Shown here one piece after another: positions 25,955 through 34,520 of a stretch of DNA of 38,359 bases (its first letter is position 1; every line of letters begins with the position of its first letter). The notes beneath the pieces are model-generated. The model saw only the letters and a list, made by a program, of their open reading frames with translations, did no database searches and was not told where the DNA came from. The translations under genes and the position numbers were made by a program. Location of the stretch: NCBI GenBank assembly GCA_035461765.1, contig DATHUY010000116.1, positions 1 to 38,359 of the forward strand. The letters are read 5' to 3'. The DNA is from Longimicrobiales bacterium (GTDB taxonomy: Bacteria; Gemmatimonadota; Gemmatimonadetes; Longimicrobiales; RSA9).

Positions 25955-27892
25955 ATGCCACAGCGTCTGCCCAACCTGCTGATGTTCCGCGTCGAGCGAG
26001 TCATGCTCCGCGGCCCGCAGTACCGGCTGCTCGTGATCGCTGCCCTCATCGGCCTCATCTCGATCGTGGGCGGAGCCATCATCCACTACTTCAATGCCGG
26101 ATCGGACCTCGGCTTCGCCGGTGCCGTGTGGTGGGCCTTTCTGCGCCTGACGGACCCGGGCTATCTCGGCGACGACACCGGCACCGTCGAGCGTACGGTA
26201 TCCACTGTACTGACGGTGCTCGGTTACGTGCTGTTCCTCGGTGCACTCGTGGCCATCATGACGCAGTGGCTGCACGAGCGCATGAGCGAGCTGGAAGCGG
26301 GGCTCACGCCGATCGCGCAGCGCGATCACATCCTGATCATCGGCTGGAACAACCGCACGACGACAATCGTGCGCGAGCTGGTCATGTCGAGTGAGCGCGT
26401 TCGACGTTTCCTGCAGCGCCGCAACGCCCGCTCACTCCGTCTCGCGATCCTCGCCGATGAGGTCACGACGGCTCTCAGCGTCGAGCTGCGCGAGCGCCTC
26501 GGCAGCCTCTGGAACGAGCGACAGGTCATTCTGCGCACCGGCTCGCCGCTGCGGCTCGAACACCTGCGACGTGTCGACTTCATTCGCGCGGCTGCCGTCA
26601 TCATGCCGGCCGCCGATTTCGGACCGGGCGGTCCCGACCAGGCGGACACGCGCACGATCAAGACACTGCTCACGATGACCAACCATCCGGCCTCCGAAGG
26701 GCGTGAGCTGCCGCTCGCCGTCGCAGAGATCTTCGATTCGCGCAAGCTCGGTATCGCGGAGCGGGCATACGGCGGACCGATCGAAATCCTCGCGAGCGAT
26801 TCCATCATCAGCCGTCTGCTCGCACAGAATGTCCGGCACCCGGGTCTGTCCCACATTTTCGGCGAGCTCCTGACCCATGGTCACGGCAACGAGATATACC
26901 TTCGTGCTGCCAGCGACCACGTCGGCCGGTCCGTCTTCGACGTGGCACGTGCCTATCCTCGCGCCGTGCTGCTCGGCATCGTCCGCACCGACGGTCGCAA
27001 TCTCACGCCCATGCTGAACCCGGCATCGGACACGGTCCTCGAGCGCGACGACCGCCTCGTGCTGCTGGCCCACAGCTTCAAGGCAACCGCTGCGGCGCCT
27101 GCTGATGGACCATCGCCGCAACCAGCACCGGTCAGACGCATACGTCCCGGCACCTCGGGCGGAACGCTGCGCGTGCTGGTCCTGGGCTGGAGCCACAAGG
27201 TGCCGGCACTGCTCCGCGAATTCGACAGCTACGATGATGAGCAATTCGAGATCGACATCATCTCGACTGTATCCGTCGAACGACGCGAGGCCGCTCTGCA
27301 GCGGCACGACTTCACACCGCGCCATGTCGCCGTCACGCACGTGGACGGCGACTTCACCACGCCGTCGGTTCTGCAGCGCGCCGACGTGAACGGCTACGAC
27401 AGCATCGTGCTGCTCGGCAGCGATCGGCTCGGATCCGGCGAGGAGTCCGATGCACGCTCGATCCTGGGTTACCTGCTGCTCAGGGACATCCTGCCGGAGA
27501 ACGCGCGGCCGAACATTCTGGTCGAGCTGCTCGATCCGGGGAACGTCGCGCTGTTCCGGCGCCGCCGCGGTGAGGTGATCGTAAGTCCCGTGATCCTGAG
27601 CCACATGCTGGCGCAGGTGGCGCTACGGCGCGAGCTGCGCGCCGTGTTCGATGAGCTGTTCGGGCCGGGCGGCCCGGAGATCATCTTCCGACCGCCCGCC
27701 GATTACGGCCTCGAGCAGCGTGACGTCACGTTCCAGCAGATCGAGGACGCAGCGACCGCGCATGGCGAGGTGGCGCTCGGCGTGCGACCCCACGACAGCC
27801 ACAGCGCCGGCGGCACAGCACTCAATCCCTCCCGCGATCGTACGTTCTCACTGACCGCGGATGACGAGATCGTGGTGCTGACGACGTACTGA
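25955..27892 (+). CDS. CASTOR/POLLUX-related ion channel with two RCK-like domains
   Basis: The 645-residue product has one helix at about 23-45, a pore loop with a filter-like LTDPGYLG (65-72) and a second helix at about 82-105. Two large nucleotide-binding RCK-like domains follow, starting near 124 (HILIIGWNNRTTTIVREL) and 398 (LRVLVLGWSHKVPALLREF). This is the plan of CASTOR, POLLUX and SYM8 channels. The filter is not the TVGYG of potassium channels; plant members are reported to conduct cations, including calcium. The ion passed here is unknown. A 155-bp gap separates it from the divergent mntR-like gene, and no metal operator is obvious there. Its stop abuts the convergent M56 stop with no gap. 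Confidence 0.9.
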   Translation: MPQRLPNLLMFRVERVMLRGPQYRLLVIAALIGLISIVGGAIIHYFNAGSDLGFAGAVWWAFLRLTDPGYLGDDTGTVERTVSTVLTVLGYVLFLGALVAIMTQWLHERMSELEAGLTPIAQRDHILIIGWNNRTTTIVRELVMSSERVRRFLQRRNARSLRLAILADEVTTALSVELRERLGSLWNERQVILRTGSPLRLEHLRRVDFIRAAAVIMPAADFGPGGPDQADTRTIKTLLTMTNHPASEGRELPLAVAEIFDSRKLGIAERAYGGPIEILASDSIISRLLAQNVRHPGLSHIFGELLTHGHGNEIYLRAASDHVGRSVFDVARAYPRAVLLGIVRTDGRNLTPMLNPASDTVLERDDRLVLLAHSFKATAAAPADGPSPQPAPVRRIRPGTSGGTLRVLVLGWSHKVPALLREFDSYDDEQFEIDIISTVSVERREAALQRHDFTPRHVAVTHVDGDFTTPSVLQRADVNGYDSIVLLGSDRLGSGEESDARSILGYLLLRDILPENARPNILVELLDPGNVALFRRRRGEVIVSPVILSHMLAQVALRRELRAVFDELFGPGGPEIIFRPPADYGLEQRDVTFQQIEDAATAHGEVALGVRPHDSHSAGGTALNPSRDRTFSLTADDEIVVLTTY

Positions 27893-29686
27893 CTACCTCC
27901 GCGGCTTCGCCCTGACCTCGAACCTGTCGTGCTTCCGGTTGTACTTCACTTCGACACCGGCCGCCGCTTCCAGTACCAGCGCAACCTCGGCCCGGCTCAG
28001 CCCGGCGTGTGACAGCAGCTCCGCCAGGGACTCGGCCTCGCCCGGATTCGCACTCCTGCCTTCTGCCACGCGCATGAGCCCCTCGCGCACTGCCCGGGCG
28101 AGCTCGACATCGGCCGCGGCAGTGATCGCGGATGCCCGCTCCTCGCTCATCAGACCGAGACGCCGGGACAGATAAAGCACCGCCGAGTGCAGCCATTCAC
28201 GGTCGGCGACATCGATTTCGAAGGCGAGATCGTCAGGCATGGCAACCGCATCGACCTCGACAGTCACCCCACCGGCGGCCGCGGCTGAGGCAGGCGCGCC
28301 CATCGGTGCCGGTACAACGGGGCTCCGTGCCGGGACGGCCTTCAGCGGCAGCACATCCGGAGCGGCCACCGGTAGCGGGCCCCGCCGGGCCACCTTCGCA
28401 GGGGCATGCGACACACTGGCGCGGTGCTCCGACACCACCCGCCCGCCGGCGTCCGGCACGAGTGATGACAGCGGCGTGACAAGCATGAACGCGCCGAGCC
28501 ACGCAGGCACCAGGAGCTTCACCGACGCACGGTCACGGCGCCGCCCCGCATCGAGCAGACACGCAACCCGCGCACGGAGGTGAGACGGTCCTGCCATCGC
28601 GATCGCCGCGACACCCAGTGCGCGCTGCGACCTGAGCGCTCGCGCAATGTCCAGCAGGTCGGCCGCGTACTCGGACGGCCGTAACCCCGATGCCAGCACT
28701 GCATCGTCGCACGCGTGCTCGCGCTCGATCCGCAGCCGACGCGACGCATACCACATCAGCGGATTGAACCAGTAGAGCGCGCAGCCGAGCTCCGCGATCA
28801 GCTGCGTCAGTGAATCGTAGCGTCGCACGTGCTCCAGCTCATGCCGCAGTACCGCATTCTGCCGCGCTCGCGTCCAGTCACGCGCACTCGATGGCAGCAG
28901 CAGTGTCGGCCGCAGCAGACCGAACGTGATCGGCATCGCCGCCGCGTCACCCTCCAGCAGTCGCAACTGCCGGCGGACACCGATGTCCGTCGCAATCCCG
29001 TGTGCCCGCACTCTCAGTGACAGGTCCTGGAGCGGGCGCGCCAGCCGCGTCACGGCGCGCAGTCGCATGAAACCCACCAGAACGCGCGCGCCGATCACCA
29101 CCGTGCCGGCCAGCCATACGACCAGGAACAACAGCGGCAGCCGCGGCAGCATCGAACGCAGCGGATCAGTCTGTCCCTCCGGCGCGCGGGCACGCACCCC
29201 GGGCGCTACCACCGCTCCCGCCGGTGCGACCTCCACCGTGGCTTCATTCGACGGCACGGCACCCGCTCGTACCGGTGCAGGCACCGCCTCGAGTGTCGCG
29301 GGCGGTGTCACGCGCACCACTGCGCCTGGTGCCCGAGCCGGCGCCAGCGCCGGCGTGCCGAGCGCACGGGAGATACGCTCGCGACGGACCTCCCGCGAAA
29401 CCGTGATCTCAACTGCAGGCAACGGCACTGGCTCCACCGCCGCAGGCGCGGGTGCTTCGTTGAACGCGCTCAGCCATGCGGACGGGATGACAACGCGCCA
29501 CGACGGGCCCGCAAGCGAGAGCACCGGCAGGGCGAGCACGCACGCCGACGCAACCACCCACACGAGATGCCGCTCAGCGGACGACCTCCGATGCATCAGA
29601 CGCGTCACAAACAGCGCAGCGCCCAGCACCACGAGCACCTTTGCGGACAGGAACAGTGCGAACAGCAGCCATTCGATCGGTGTCAT
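27893..29686 (-). CDS. M56 (BlaR1/MecR1-like) membrane metallopeptidase
   Basis: The 597-residue product has the zinc motif His282-Glu283-x-x-His286 (RHELEH) and a downstream IEREHACDDAV block that supplies the third ligand. Membrane helices lie near 5-28, 39-60, 183-205 and 392-410. BlaR1-type proteases cut a BlaI-type repressor when a signal is sensed. Residues 75-180 are a low-complexity Pro/Ala-rich linker. After the last helix there is no penicillin-binding sensor. Instead a Pro/Ala-rich stretch leads to a short acidic helical domain of about 130 residues (ADREWLHSAVLYLSRR onward) that I do not recognise. The ligand is thus unknown. The gene starts 1 nt after the BlaI-like stop, clearly one operon. 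Confidence 0.9.
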   Translation of the reverse strand: MTPIEWLLFALFLSAKVLVVLGAALFVTRLMHRRSSAERHLVWVVASACVLALPVLSLAGPSWRVVIPSAWLSAFNEAPAPAAVEPVPLPAVEITVSREVRRERISRALGTPALAPARAPGAVVRVTPPATLEAVPAPVRAGAVPSNEATVEVAPAGAVVAPGVRARAPEGQTDPLRSMLPRLPLLFLVVWLAGTVVIGARVLVGFMRLRAVTRLARPLQDLSLRVRAHGIATDIGVRRQLRLLEGDAAAMPITFGLLRPTLLLPSSARDWTRARQNAVLRHELEHVRRYDSLTQLIAELGCALYWFNPLMWYASRRLRIEREHACDDAVLASGLRPSEYAADLLDIARALRSQRALGVAAIAMAGPSHLRARVACLLDAGRRRDRASVKLLVPAWLGAFMLVTPLSSLVPDAGGRVVSEHRASVSHAPAKVARRGPLPVAAPDVLPLKAVPARSPVVPAPMGAPASAAAAGGVTVEVDAVAMPDDLAFEIDVADREWLHSAVLYLSRRLGLMSEERASAITAAADVELARAVREGLMRVAEGRSANPGEAESLAELLSHAGLSRAEVALVLEAAAGVEVKYNRKHDRFEVRAKPRR

Positions 29687-29687
29687 C

Positions 29688-30077
29688 TCACTGCCCCCTT
29701 CCGCGCGCGTCCGCGATCAGTCGCTCCAGATCGTCCAGCTCCGTCTTCGTCAGCTCCTCCGCCTTCAGGTCCAGCAGCGCCGCCACCGTCTTCGACGGCG
29801 AACCGTCGAAGAACGTGCGCACCAGACGCTCCAGCGCACCTTCGCGCGCCTCCTCGCGCGGCACCGTCGCCTCGTATACGTAGCGGGCTCCCTGCGCGTC
29901 GTGCTTCAGATGGCCCTTCTCCTCCAGCTTCCGCAGCAGCGCACGCACGGCCGAGTAGCTGGGTGCCTGCGGCAGCTCCGCCAGCACCTCAGACACTGTC
30001 ACCTGCCCGTGCCGGTAGACGACGTCCATGATCTGACGCTCCCGTCGCGTCAGGTTCTGGTGCGACCCCCTGCTCAT
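29688..30077 (-). CDS. BlaI/MecI/CopY-family transcriptional repressor
   Basis: With ATG 30077, preceded on the minus strand by GGAGGAGG, the product is 129 residues, the standard length for the family. The winged helix begins at LTRRERQIMDVVYRHGQVT and continues through YSAVRALLRKLEEKGHLKH to a YVYEATV wing. A C-terminal dimerisation domain follows, with FDGSPSKTVAALL, the region after which BlaR1 partners normally cleave. It represses its own operon from the palindrome at 30119-30134 and is presumably relieved when the adjacent M56 protease cuts it. No beta-lactamase gene is nearby, so the wider regulon is unknown. Confidence 0.93.
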   Translation of the reverse strand: MSRGSHQNLTRRERQIMDVVYRHGQVTVSEVLAELPQAPSYSAVRALLRKLEEKGHLKHDAQGARYVYEATVPREEAREGALERLVRTFFDGSPSKTVAALLDLKAEELTKTELDDLERLIADARGRGQ

Positions 30078-30108
30078 GCCCGGCCTCCTCCTGTCGGCGT
30101 GCTGCTTT

Positions 30109-30134
30109 TGTAGCATCCTGCTACGAGCGTAGCA
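30109..30134. promoter_or_regulatory. BlaI-type operator, three half-sites
   Basis: The core is a perfect palindrome, TGCTACGAGCGTAGCA (30119-30134), with halves TGCTACG and CGTAGCA. An extra half TGTAGCA (30109-30115) lies 3 nt away. BlaI boxes have the TACA/TGTA pattern; this one has TACG/CGTA. It is about 30 nt upstream of the repressor start and also faces the MATE gene on the other side. Confidence 0.65.
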
Positions 30135-30154
30135 TCCAGGGACGTGGAGGGCAA
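30126..30154 (-). promoter_or_regulatory. Candidate sigma-70-like promoter of the BlaI-M56 operon
   Basis: On the minus strand TTGCCC (30154-30149) and TACGCT (30131-30126) are 17 nt apart. The -10 falls inside the operator palindrome, which would explain repression. Matches to consensus are modest. Confidence 0.35.
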
Positions 30155-30238
30155 GCGCCATGGGACGGGGTGGTGGCTCGGCGAGCCGGAAGCGATTATC
30201 CATGGGACGCGGGGTAGAAATCGAGGTGCGGAGCCCAT

Positions 30239-30265
30239 ACGCCGCCCGGCCGGGTGGCGTTTTTT
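30239..30265 (+). terminator. Intrinsic terminator in the leader of the MATE gene
   Basis: ACGCCGCCC (30239-30247) pairs with GGGTGGCGT (30252-30260, one G-T pair) around a GGCC loop. Six T follow from 30260 to 30265. The MATE start codon is only 11 nt beyond. There is no plus-strand gene upstream to be terminated, because the BlaI gene runs the other way. The hairpin is therefore a candidate attenuator. Confidence 0.75.
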
Positions 30266-30276
30266 CGTGAGAGCTG

Positions 30277-31656
30277 ATGAGTCGACGAGGGCGACTTTTC
30301 GCGCGTGAGCTGCGCGGACTGCTGACGCTGTCGGTGCCGATCGTGGTGAACCAGCTGGGGCAGGTGGGGATGAACACGGCGGACACCATCATGGTGGGTC
30401 CGCTGGGGGCAGCCCCGCTGGCCGCGGCGGGACTGGGCAGCGCGCTGCATTTTTTCGGGCTCATCCTGATGACGGGCGTGGTGATGGGGATGGCGCCGCT
30501 GGTGAGCCAGGCGTTCGGGCGCGGCGACGTGGAGGAGTGCGGCCGGGTGCTGGTTCAGGGATCATGGCTGGCGGTGGTGGTGAGCGTGCCGGTGGTGATC
30601 TCGTGCCTGTATGGTCGCGAGCTGTCCCTGGTGCTGGGTCAGGACCCCGAGGTGGCGGCGTTGACGGGTGGGTACATGCGGGCGCTGGCGCTCGGCGTTC
30701 CGCCCGCGCTGCTGTTCGTGGCCGCGCGTCAGTACCTGGAAGGAATGGGTCACGCGACGGCGCCCATGATGGTGACGTTCATGGGGCTGGGCGTGAACAT
30801 CGTGGCGAACCGTGCGCTCATCTATGGCGTCGCGGACTGGATCCCGGCTCTGGGCGTGGTCGGCAGCGGCTGGGCGACGACGATCGTGCGGTGTGCGATG
30901 CTCGTGGCGATCGGAGGCTTCCTGGTGATGCATCGCACGCACCGTGTGCACGGCATGGCGCTCCGGCCGCGGCTGGCCGCGATGCGTCGCATCTTCGTAG
31001 TGGGCGGGCCGATCGGTGCGCAGTTCGGCATGGAGGTGGGTCTGTTCTCGTTCGCCGCGGTGATGATGGGCTGGCTGGGCGCCGTTCAGCTCGCGGCACA
31101 TCAGGTGACGATCAACATCGCGTCGACGACGTTCATGATCGCGCTGGGCACATCGATGGCGGGGTCGATCCGCGTGGGCCAGCACATTGGCGGGCGGCGG
31201 CCACGTGCCGTGCGTGACGCGGTGGTGGGCACGTACCTGCTGTCGACCGGATTCATGCTGTGCTGCGCGATCGTGTTCCTGATCGCTCCGCGTACACTGA
31301 TCGGGCTGTACACACCTCACGTGGACATCGTCGACCTGGGTGCCCAGCTGCTGCTGATGGCTGCCGCGTTCCAGCTCTTCGACGGTGCGCAGGTAGCGGG
31401 CGTGTCGGTGTTGCGCGGTGCGGCGGATACGCGGGCCCCGATGTACATCGCGGCGATCGGCTACTGGGGTGTGGGGCTGCCGATCGCCTACCTGTTCGCG
31501 TTCCGGTACGGCTGGGGTCCGCTCGGTGTATGGACGGGTCTGTCGATCGGCCTCGCCGCAGTCGCTCTGCTTCTGCTGGAACGGGTGAGGCGAGTGTTCT
31601 GGCTGCGGCCGGTCGGACGGGTCGGACGGGTCGGACGCGGCACCCACTCTGCATAA
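30277..31656 (+). CDS. MATE family multidrug/toxin efflux transporter
   Basis: The 459-residue product has about twelve transmembrane helices in two homologous halves. The N-terminal half starts LTLSVPIVVNQLGQVGMNTADTIMVG, with the conserved DTIMVGPLG. The second half begins around VGGPIGAQFGMEVGLFSF, with AAHQVTINIAS. MATE proteins export cationic drugs or metabolites in exchange for sodium or protons. The last codons include three copies of a 9-bp repeat (31612-31638) giving VGRVGRVGRG. Start 30277 fits the family length, but the ribosome site is weak (GAGAG). The operator at 30109-30134 lies upstream and might also affect this gene. Confidence 0.94.
   Translation: MSRRGRLFARELRGLLTLSVPIVVNQLGQVGMNTADTIMVGPLGAAPLAAAGLGSALHFFGLILMTGVVMGMAPLVSQAFGRGDVEECGRVLVQGSWLAVVVSVPVVISCLYGRELSLVLGQDPEVAALTGGYMRALALGVPPALLFVAARQYLEGMGHATAPMMVTFMGLGVNIVANRALIYGVADWIPALGVVGSGWATTIVRCAMLVAIGGFLVMHRTHRVHGMALRPRLAAMRRIFVVGGPIGAQFGMEVGLFSFAAVMMGWLGAVQLAAHQVTINIASTTFMIALGTSMAGSIRVGQHIGGRRPRAVRDAVVGTYLLSTGFMLCCAIVFLIAPRTLIGLYTPHVDIVDLGAQLLLMAAAFQLFDGAQVAGVSVLRGAADTRAPMYIAAIGYWGVGLPIAYLFAFRYGWGPLGVWTGLSIGLAAVALLLLERVRRVFWLRPVGRVGRVGRGTHSA
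31612..31638 (+). repeat. Three tandem 9-bp repeats at the 3' end of the MATE gene
   Basis: The unit GTCGGACGG occurs three times in a row, the last with one change. It is in frame and encodes VGR repeats just before the MATE stop. Copy-number slippage would change tail length without a frameshift. Confidence 0.7.
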
Positions 31657-31795
31657 CGGCCCGGGCGCGAATCGGTCTGGCCCGCCCGCAGCCATCCGCC
31701 TGGGCCGCCGGGGCGTGGCCATGCTGTGACCGGCCACGGTGCAGAACGGGTGCCGCGTCCGGGTGGCTCCGCAGTGCAGAACGGGTGCCGCGTCC
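31633..31795. repeat. Three copies of a 21-bp repeat, one inverted
   Basis: Two direct copies at 31740-31760 and 31775-31795 are identical over 21 nt (and over 23 nt counting flanks). An inverted copy at 31633-31653 matches 19 of 21 and overlaps the MATE stop. All contain the core GGTGCCGCGTCC or its complement. The inverted and direct copies can form a long hairpin after the MATE gene. The remainder of the 248-bp spacer to the ADOP gene shows nothing else clear. Confidence 0.75.
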
Positions 31796-31904
31796 GACTC
31801 CGCGAGCCAACCATCCCGCCGCTCTACCCATCGAAACTCCCGCCATGCATATCCGTACGCTCACGCATTAGCGAAGCCGACCGCCGCCCCTTCCGGAGGT
31901 GCGC

Positions 31905-34349
31905 ATGTCCGAGTTGTACGCCGATATCCGCTATGCCCTGCGTTCACTGGCACGGGCGCCGGGCTTCGCACTCGTCGCGATCCTCACCCTGGCACTAGGG
32001 ATTGGCGCGAACAGCGCGATCTTCAGCGTACTGAACGGTGTGGTGCTGCGCCCGCTGCCCTACGATTCGCCCGGGGAGCTGGTCCGGGTGGCGAGCAGGT
32101 TCCCGACGCTCGGCTTCGACAAGTTCTGGATATCGCCACCGGAGTTCATGGAGCTGCGGGAGCGGACGCGCTCGTTCTCATCCTTTGGTGCCTACCGCAC
32201 GGGCATGTCGAGCGTTGGCGGCGGGGATGCTCCGATGCGGGCGGTCTCGGCGATTGCGACGGCCGACCTGTTCGAGACACTCGGCGTTCCCGCGCGGCTG
32301 GGGCGCCCGTTCAACGCAGAGGAGGATCTGCCGGGCGGAGGCAATGTCGCCACGATCTCGTGGGAGCTGTGGCAGCGCGCGTTCGGCGGCGATCAGGGCA
32401 TTCTCGACCGGACGATCATCGTGAACGGGAATGAGACGCGAGTGACGGGTGTGATGCCGCCCGGCTTCGATGTGGCGGACGCCCGCGTCGAGATCTGGGT
32501 GCCGGCCCAGCTGGACCCTGCGAACCGGCAGAACCGTGGCTCGCACTTTCTGGACGTAGTCGCACGTCTCAATCCGAATACGACGCTGGAGCAGGCGCGC
32601 TCGGAGCTGGCCGTGCTCCTGGAGGGCTGGGCTGAAGCGAATCCCGACACACACGTTCCGTCGCCGGAGAATCATCCGATCTTCCTGACGGGGCTGCAGG
32701 AGGACCTGATCGGCGGCACGCGTCCGGCGCTGCTGCTGCTGTTCGGGGCGGTAGGGTTCGTGCTCCTGATCGCATGCGCCAACGTCGCGAATCTCCTGCT
32801 TGCACGGGCCGAATCGCGACAGAAGGAGATCGCGGTGCGCGCCGCACTCGGCGCCGGACGCGGCCGGCTGATGCGCCAGTTTCTGACGGAAGGCGTCGTG
32901 CTGTCGCTGCTCGGCGGCATGCTGGGTCTGTTCATTGGGTACGCGGGCCTGCGCGTTCTGCTGGCGACGAATCCGCGCGGGATCCCGCGCTCGCTCGGAA
33001 TCGGTCTGGATGAGAACGTCCTGCTGTTCACCCTGCTGGTATCGGTCCTGACCGGGCTGATCTTCGGACTGGCGCCGGCACTGCATCTGACGCGACGGAC
33101 GGTGACGCAGTCGCTGCGTGATGGAACGGGGCGCACGACGGCCGGCGGCGCCCGACAGCAGGTGCGGCGGCTCCTCGTGGTGTCCGAGGTGGCGCTCGCG
33201 GTCGTGCTGGTCGTCGGCTCGAGTCTCATGCTGCGCAGCTTCGCGGAGCTGCAGAAGGTGGATCCCGGCTTTGATCCGGACGGCCTCCTGTCCTTCCAGA
33301 TATTCCTGCCAGCAGCGTCGTATCCCGATCCGACGGATCAAGTGGCGTTCCTGGACCGTCTCATCGATCGTCTGAGCGCCCTGCCCGGCGTCACGTCGGC
33401 ATCCGCGATGAGCGGGCTGCCGCCGCGCCGGGATGTCAACGCCAATGACACGGAGTTCGAGGGGCTGGCGCAGACACCGGACGGCCCCGCGTTCAACACG
33501 GACTACTGGCAGTTCGTGACCCGGGATTATCTCGCGACGATGGACATTCCGCTCCGTGACGGCCGGCTCTTCACGTATGCCGATGAGGGCGGTGCGCCGG
33601 TCGTCCTCATCAACGAGCGCCTGGCCGAGGTGTTCTACCCGGACATGAATCCGCTGGGGCGGCGCCTGCGCCCGCCGGGTGATGGTGTGCCATGGCTCAC
33701 GATCGTGGGCGTGGTCAAGGACGTGAAGCAGGGTGGGCTCGAGCAGCCGACCGGCACGGAGATCTACTTCCTCTATCCACAGGTCGCTCGCGCAGTCGGC
33801 TTCGCACCGCGAACCATGAACATCGTCGTGCGCACCAGCGGCGATCCGGACGCGCTCGCGAGCGCCGTGCGGTCCGAAGTGCGCTCGCTCGATCCCCAGA
33901 TGCCGGTCGCCGACCTGGCCAGCATGAACGACGTGCTGCATCGGGCCGTGGCCGGCCCCCGCTTCATTACGGTACTGCTCGCCGTGTTTGCCGGCGTGGC
34001 ACTCGCGCTCGCGGCCATCGGCACATATGGCGTCATGGCATATTCCGTCGCGCAGCGCCGGCAGGAGATCGGCATACGCATGGCGCTCGGCGCACAGGCT
34101 TCCGCGGTGCTGGGCATGATCCTCGGCCAGGGTATCGCGGTGGCTGCGCTCGGCCTGGCCCTCGGAATCGCCGGTGCTCTCGCTCTCACGCGCCTGATGA
34201 CGGCACTGCTGTTCAACGTCAGTGCGACCGATCCGCTCGCGTTCGTGAGTGCGCCGCTCCTGCTCGGACTCGTTGCACTCGCGGCCTGCTACATTCCAGC
34301 CGTGCGTGCGACCCGCGTGGATCCGGCCCGTGTCCTGAAGCAGGACTGA
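31905..34349 (+). CDS. ADOP-type ABC permease (MacB/FtsX family), first of two
   Basis: The 814-residue product starts at ATG 31905 with GGAGG 5 nt before it. It opens with the signature of ADOP permeases, DIRYALRSLARAPGF, and a first helix (ALVAILTLALGIGANSAIF). A MacB-like periplasmic domain follows, then an FtsX block with CANVANLLLARAESRQKE, then a second periplasmic domain and a second FtsX block (VMAYSVAQRRQEIGIRMALGAQ) ending RATRVDPARVLKQD. Such proteins belong to ABC systems that act on lipoproteins or peptides in the envelope, but most ADOP genes stand without an ATPase. None is adjacent here either. Substrate unknown. Confidence 0.92.
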   Translation: MSELYADIRYALRSLARAPGFALVAILTLALGIGANSAIFSVLNGVVLRPLPYDSPGELVRVASRFPTLGFDKFWISPPEFMELRERTRSFSSFGAYRTGMSSVGGGDAPMRAVSAIATADLFETLGVPARLGRPFNAEEDLPGGGNVATISWELWQRAFGGDQGILDRTIIVNGNETRVTGVMPPGFDVADARVEIWVPAQLDPANRQNRGSHFLDVVARLNPNTTLEQARSELAVLLEGWAEANPDTHVPSPENHPIFLTGLQEDLIGGTRPALLLLFGAVGFVLLIACANVANLLLARAESRQKEIAVRAALGAGRGRLMRQFLTEGVVLSLLGGMLGLFIGYAGLRVLLATNPRGIPRSLGIGLDENVLLFTLLVSVLTGLIFGLAPALHLTRRTVTQSLRDGTGRTTAGGARQQVRRLLVVSEVALAVVLVVGSSLMLRSFAELQKVDPGFDPDGLLSFQIFLPAASYPDPTDQVAFLDRLIDRLSALPGVTSASAMSGLPPRRDVNANDTEFEGLAQTPDGPAFNTDYWQFVTRDYLATMDIPLRDGRLFTYADEGGAPVVLINERLAEVFYPDMNPLGRRLRPPGDGVPWLTIVGVVKDVKQGGLEQPTGTEIYFLYPQVARAVGFAPRTMNIVVRTSGDPDALASAVRSEVRSLDPQMPVADLASMNDVLHRAVAGPRFITVLLAVFAGVALALAAIGTYGVMAYSVAQRRQEIGIRMALGAQASAVLGMILGQGIAVAALGLALGIAGALALTRLMTALLFNVSATDPLAFVSAPLLLGLVALAACYIPAVRATRVDPARVLKQD

Positions 34350-34520
34350 TCCGCCCGTATTCATCTTCCGGCCCCCGGGATGCGGGTCGACGTGCGCCCA
34401 CCCGCCGCGCCTCGATCAACCCCGTCCCGGGCTCTGAGCAACCCCGCACTGAAACCGCCCCGGCAACCGTTCCGTAGGAACGTCACCAGGTCAGCGGACC
34501 TCCACACATGGAACTGTCCT

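Noticed and set aside
30135-30276. Assignment of the MATE leader to a named riboswitch (guanidine, yybP-ykoY, fluoride, ZTP)
   Set aside because: I could not find the conserved bases of any of these classes; only the terminator and small hairpins are supported.
30078-30464. N-terminal extension of the BlaI-type repressor
   Set aside because: It would run through the operator and into the MATE gene; family length and the ribosome site support ATG 30077.
32178-34364. 728-codon open frame on the minus strand
   Set aside because: Antisense to the first ADOP gene, with His/Arg-rich composition and no family signal.
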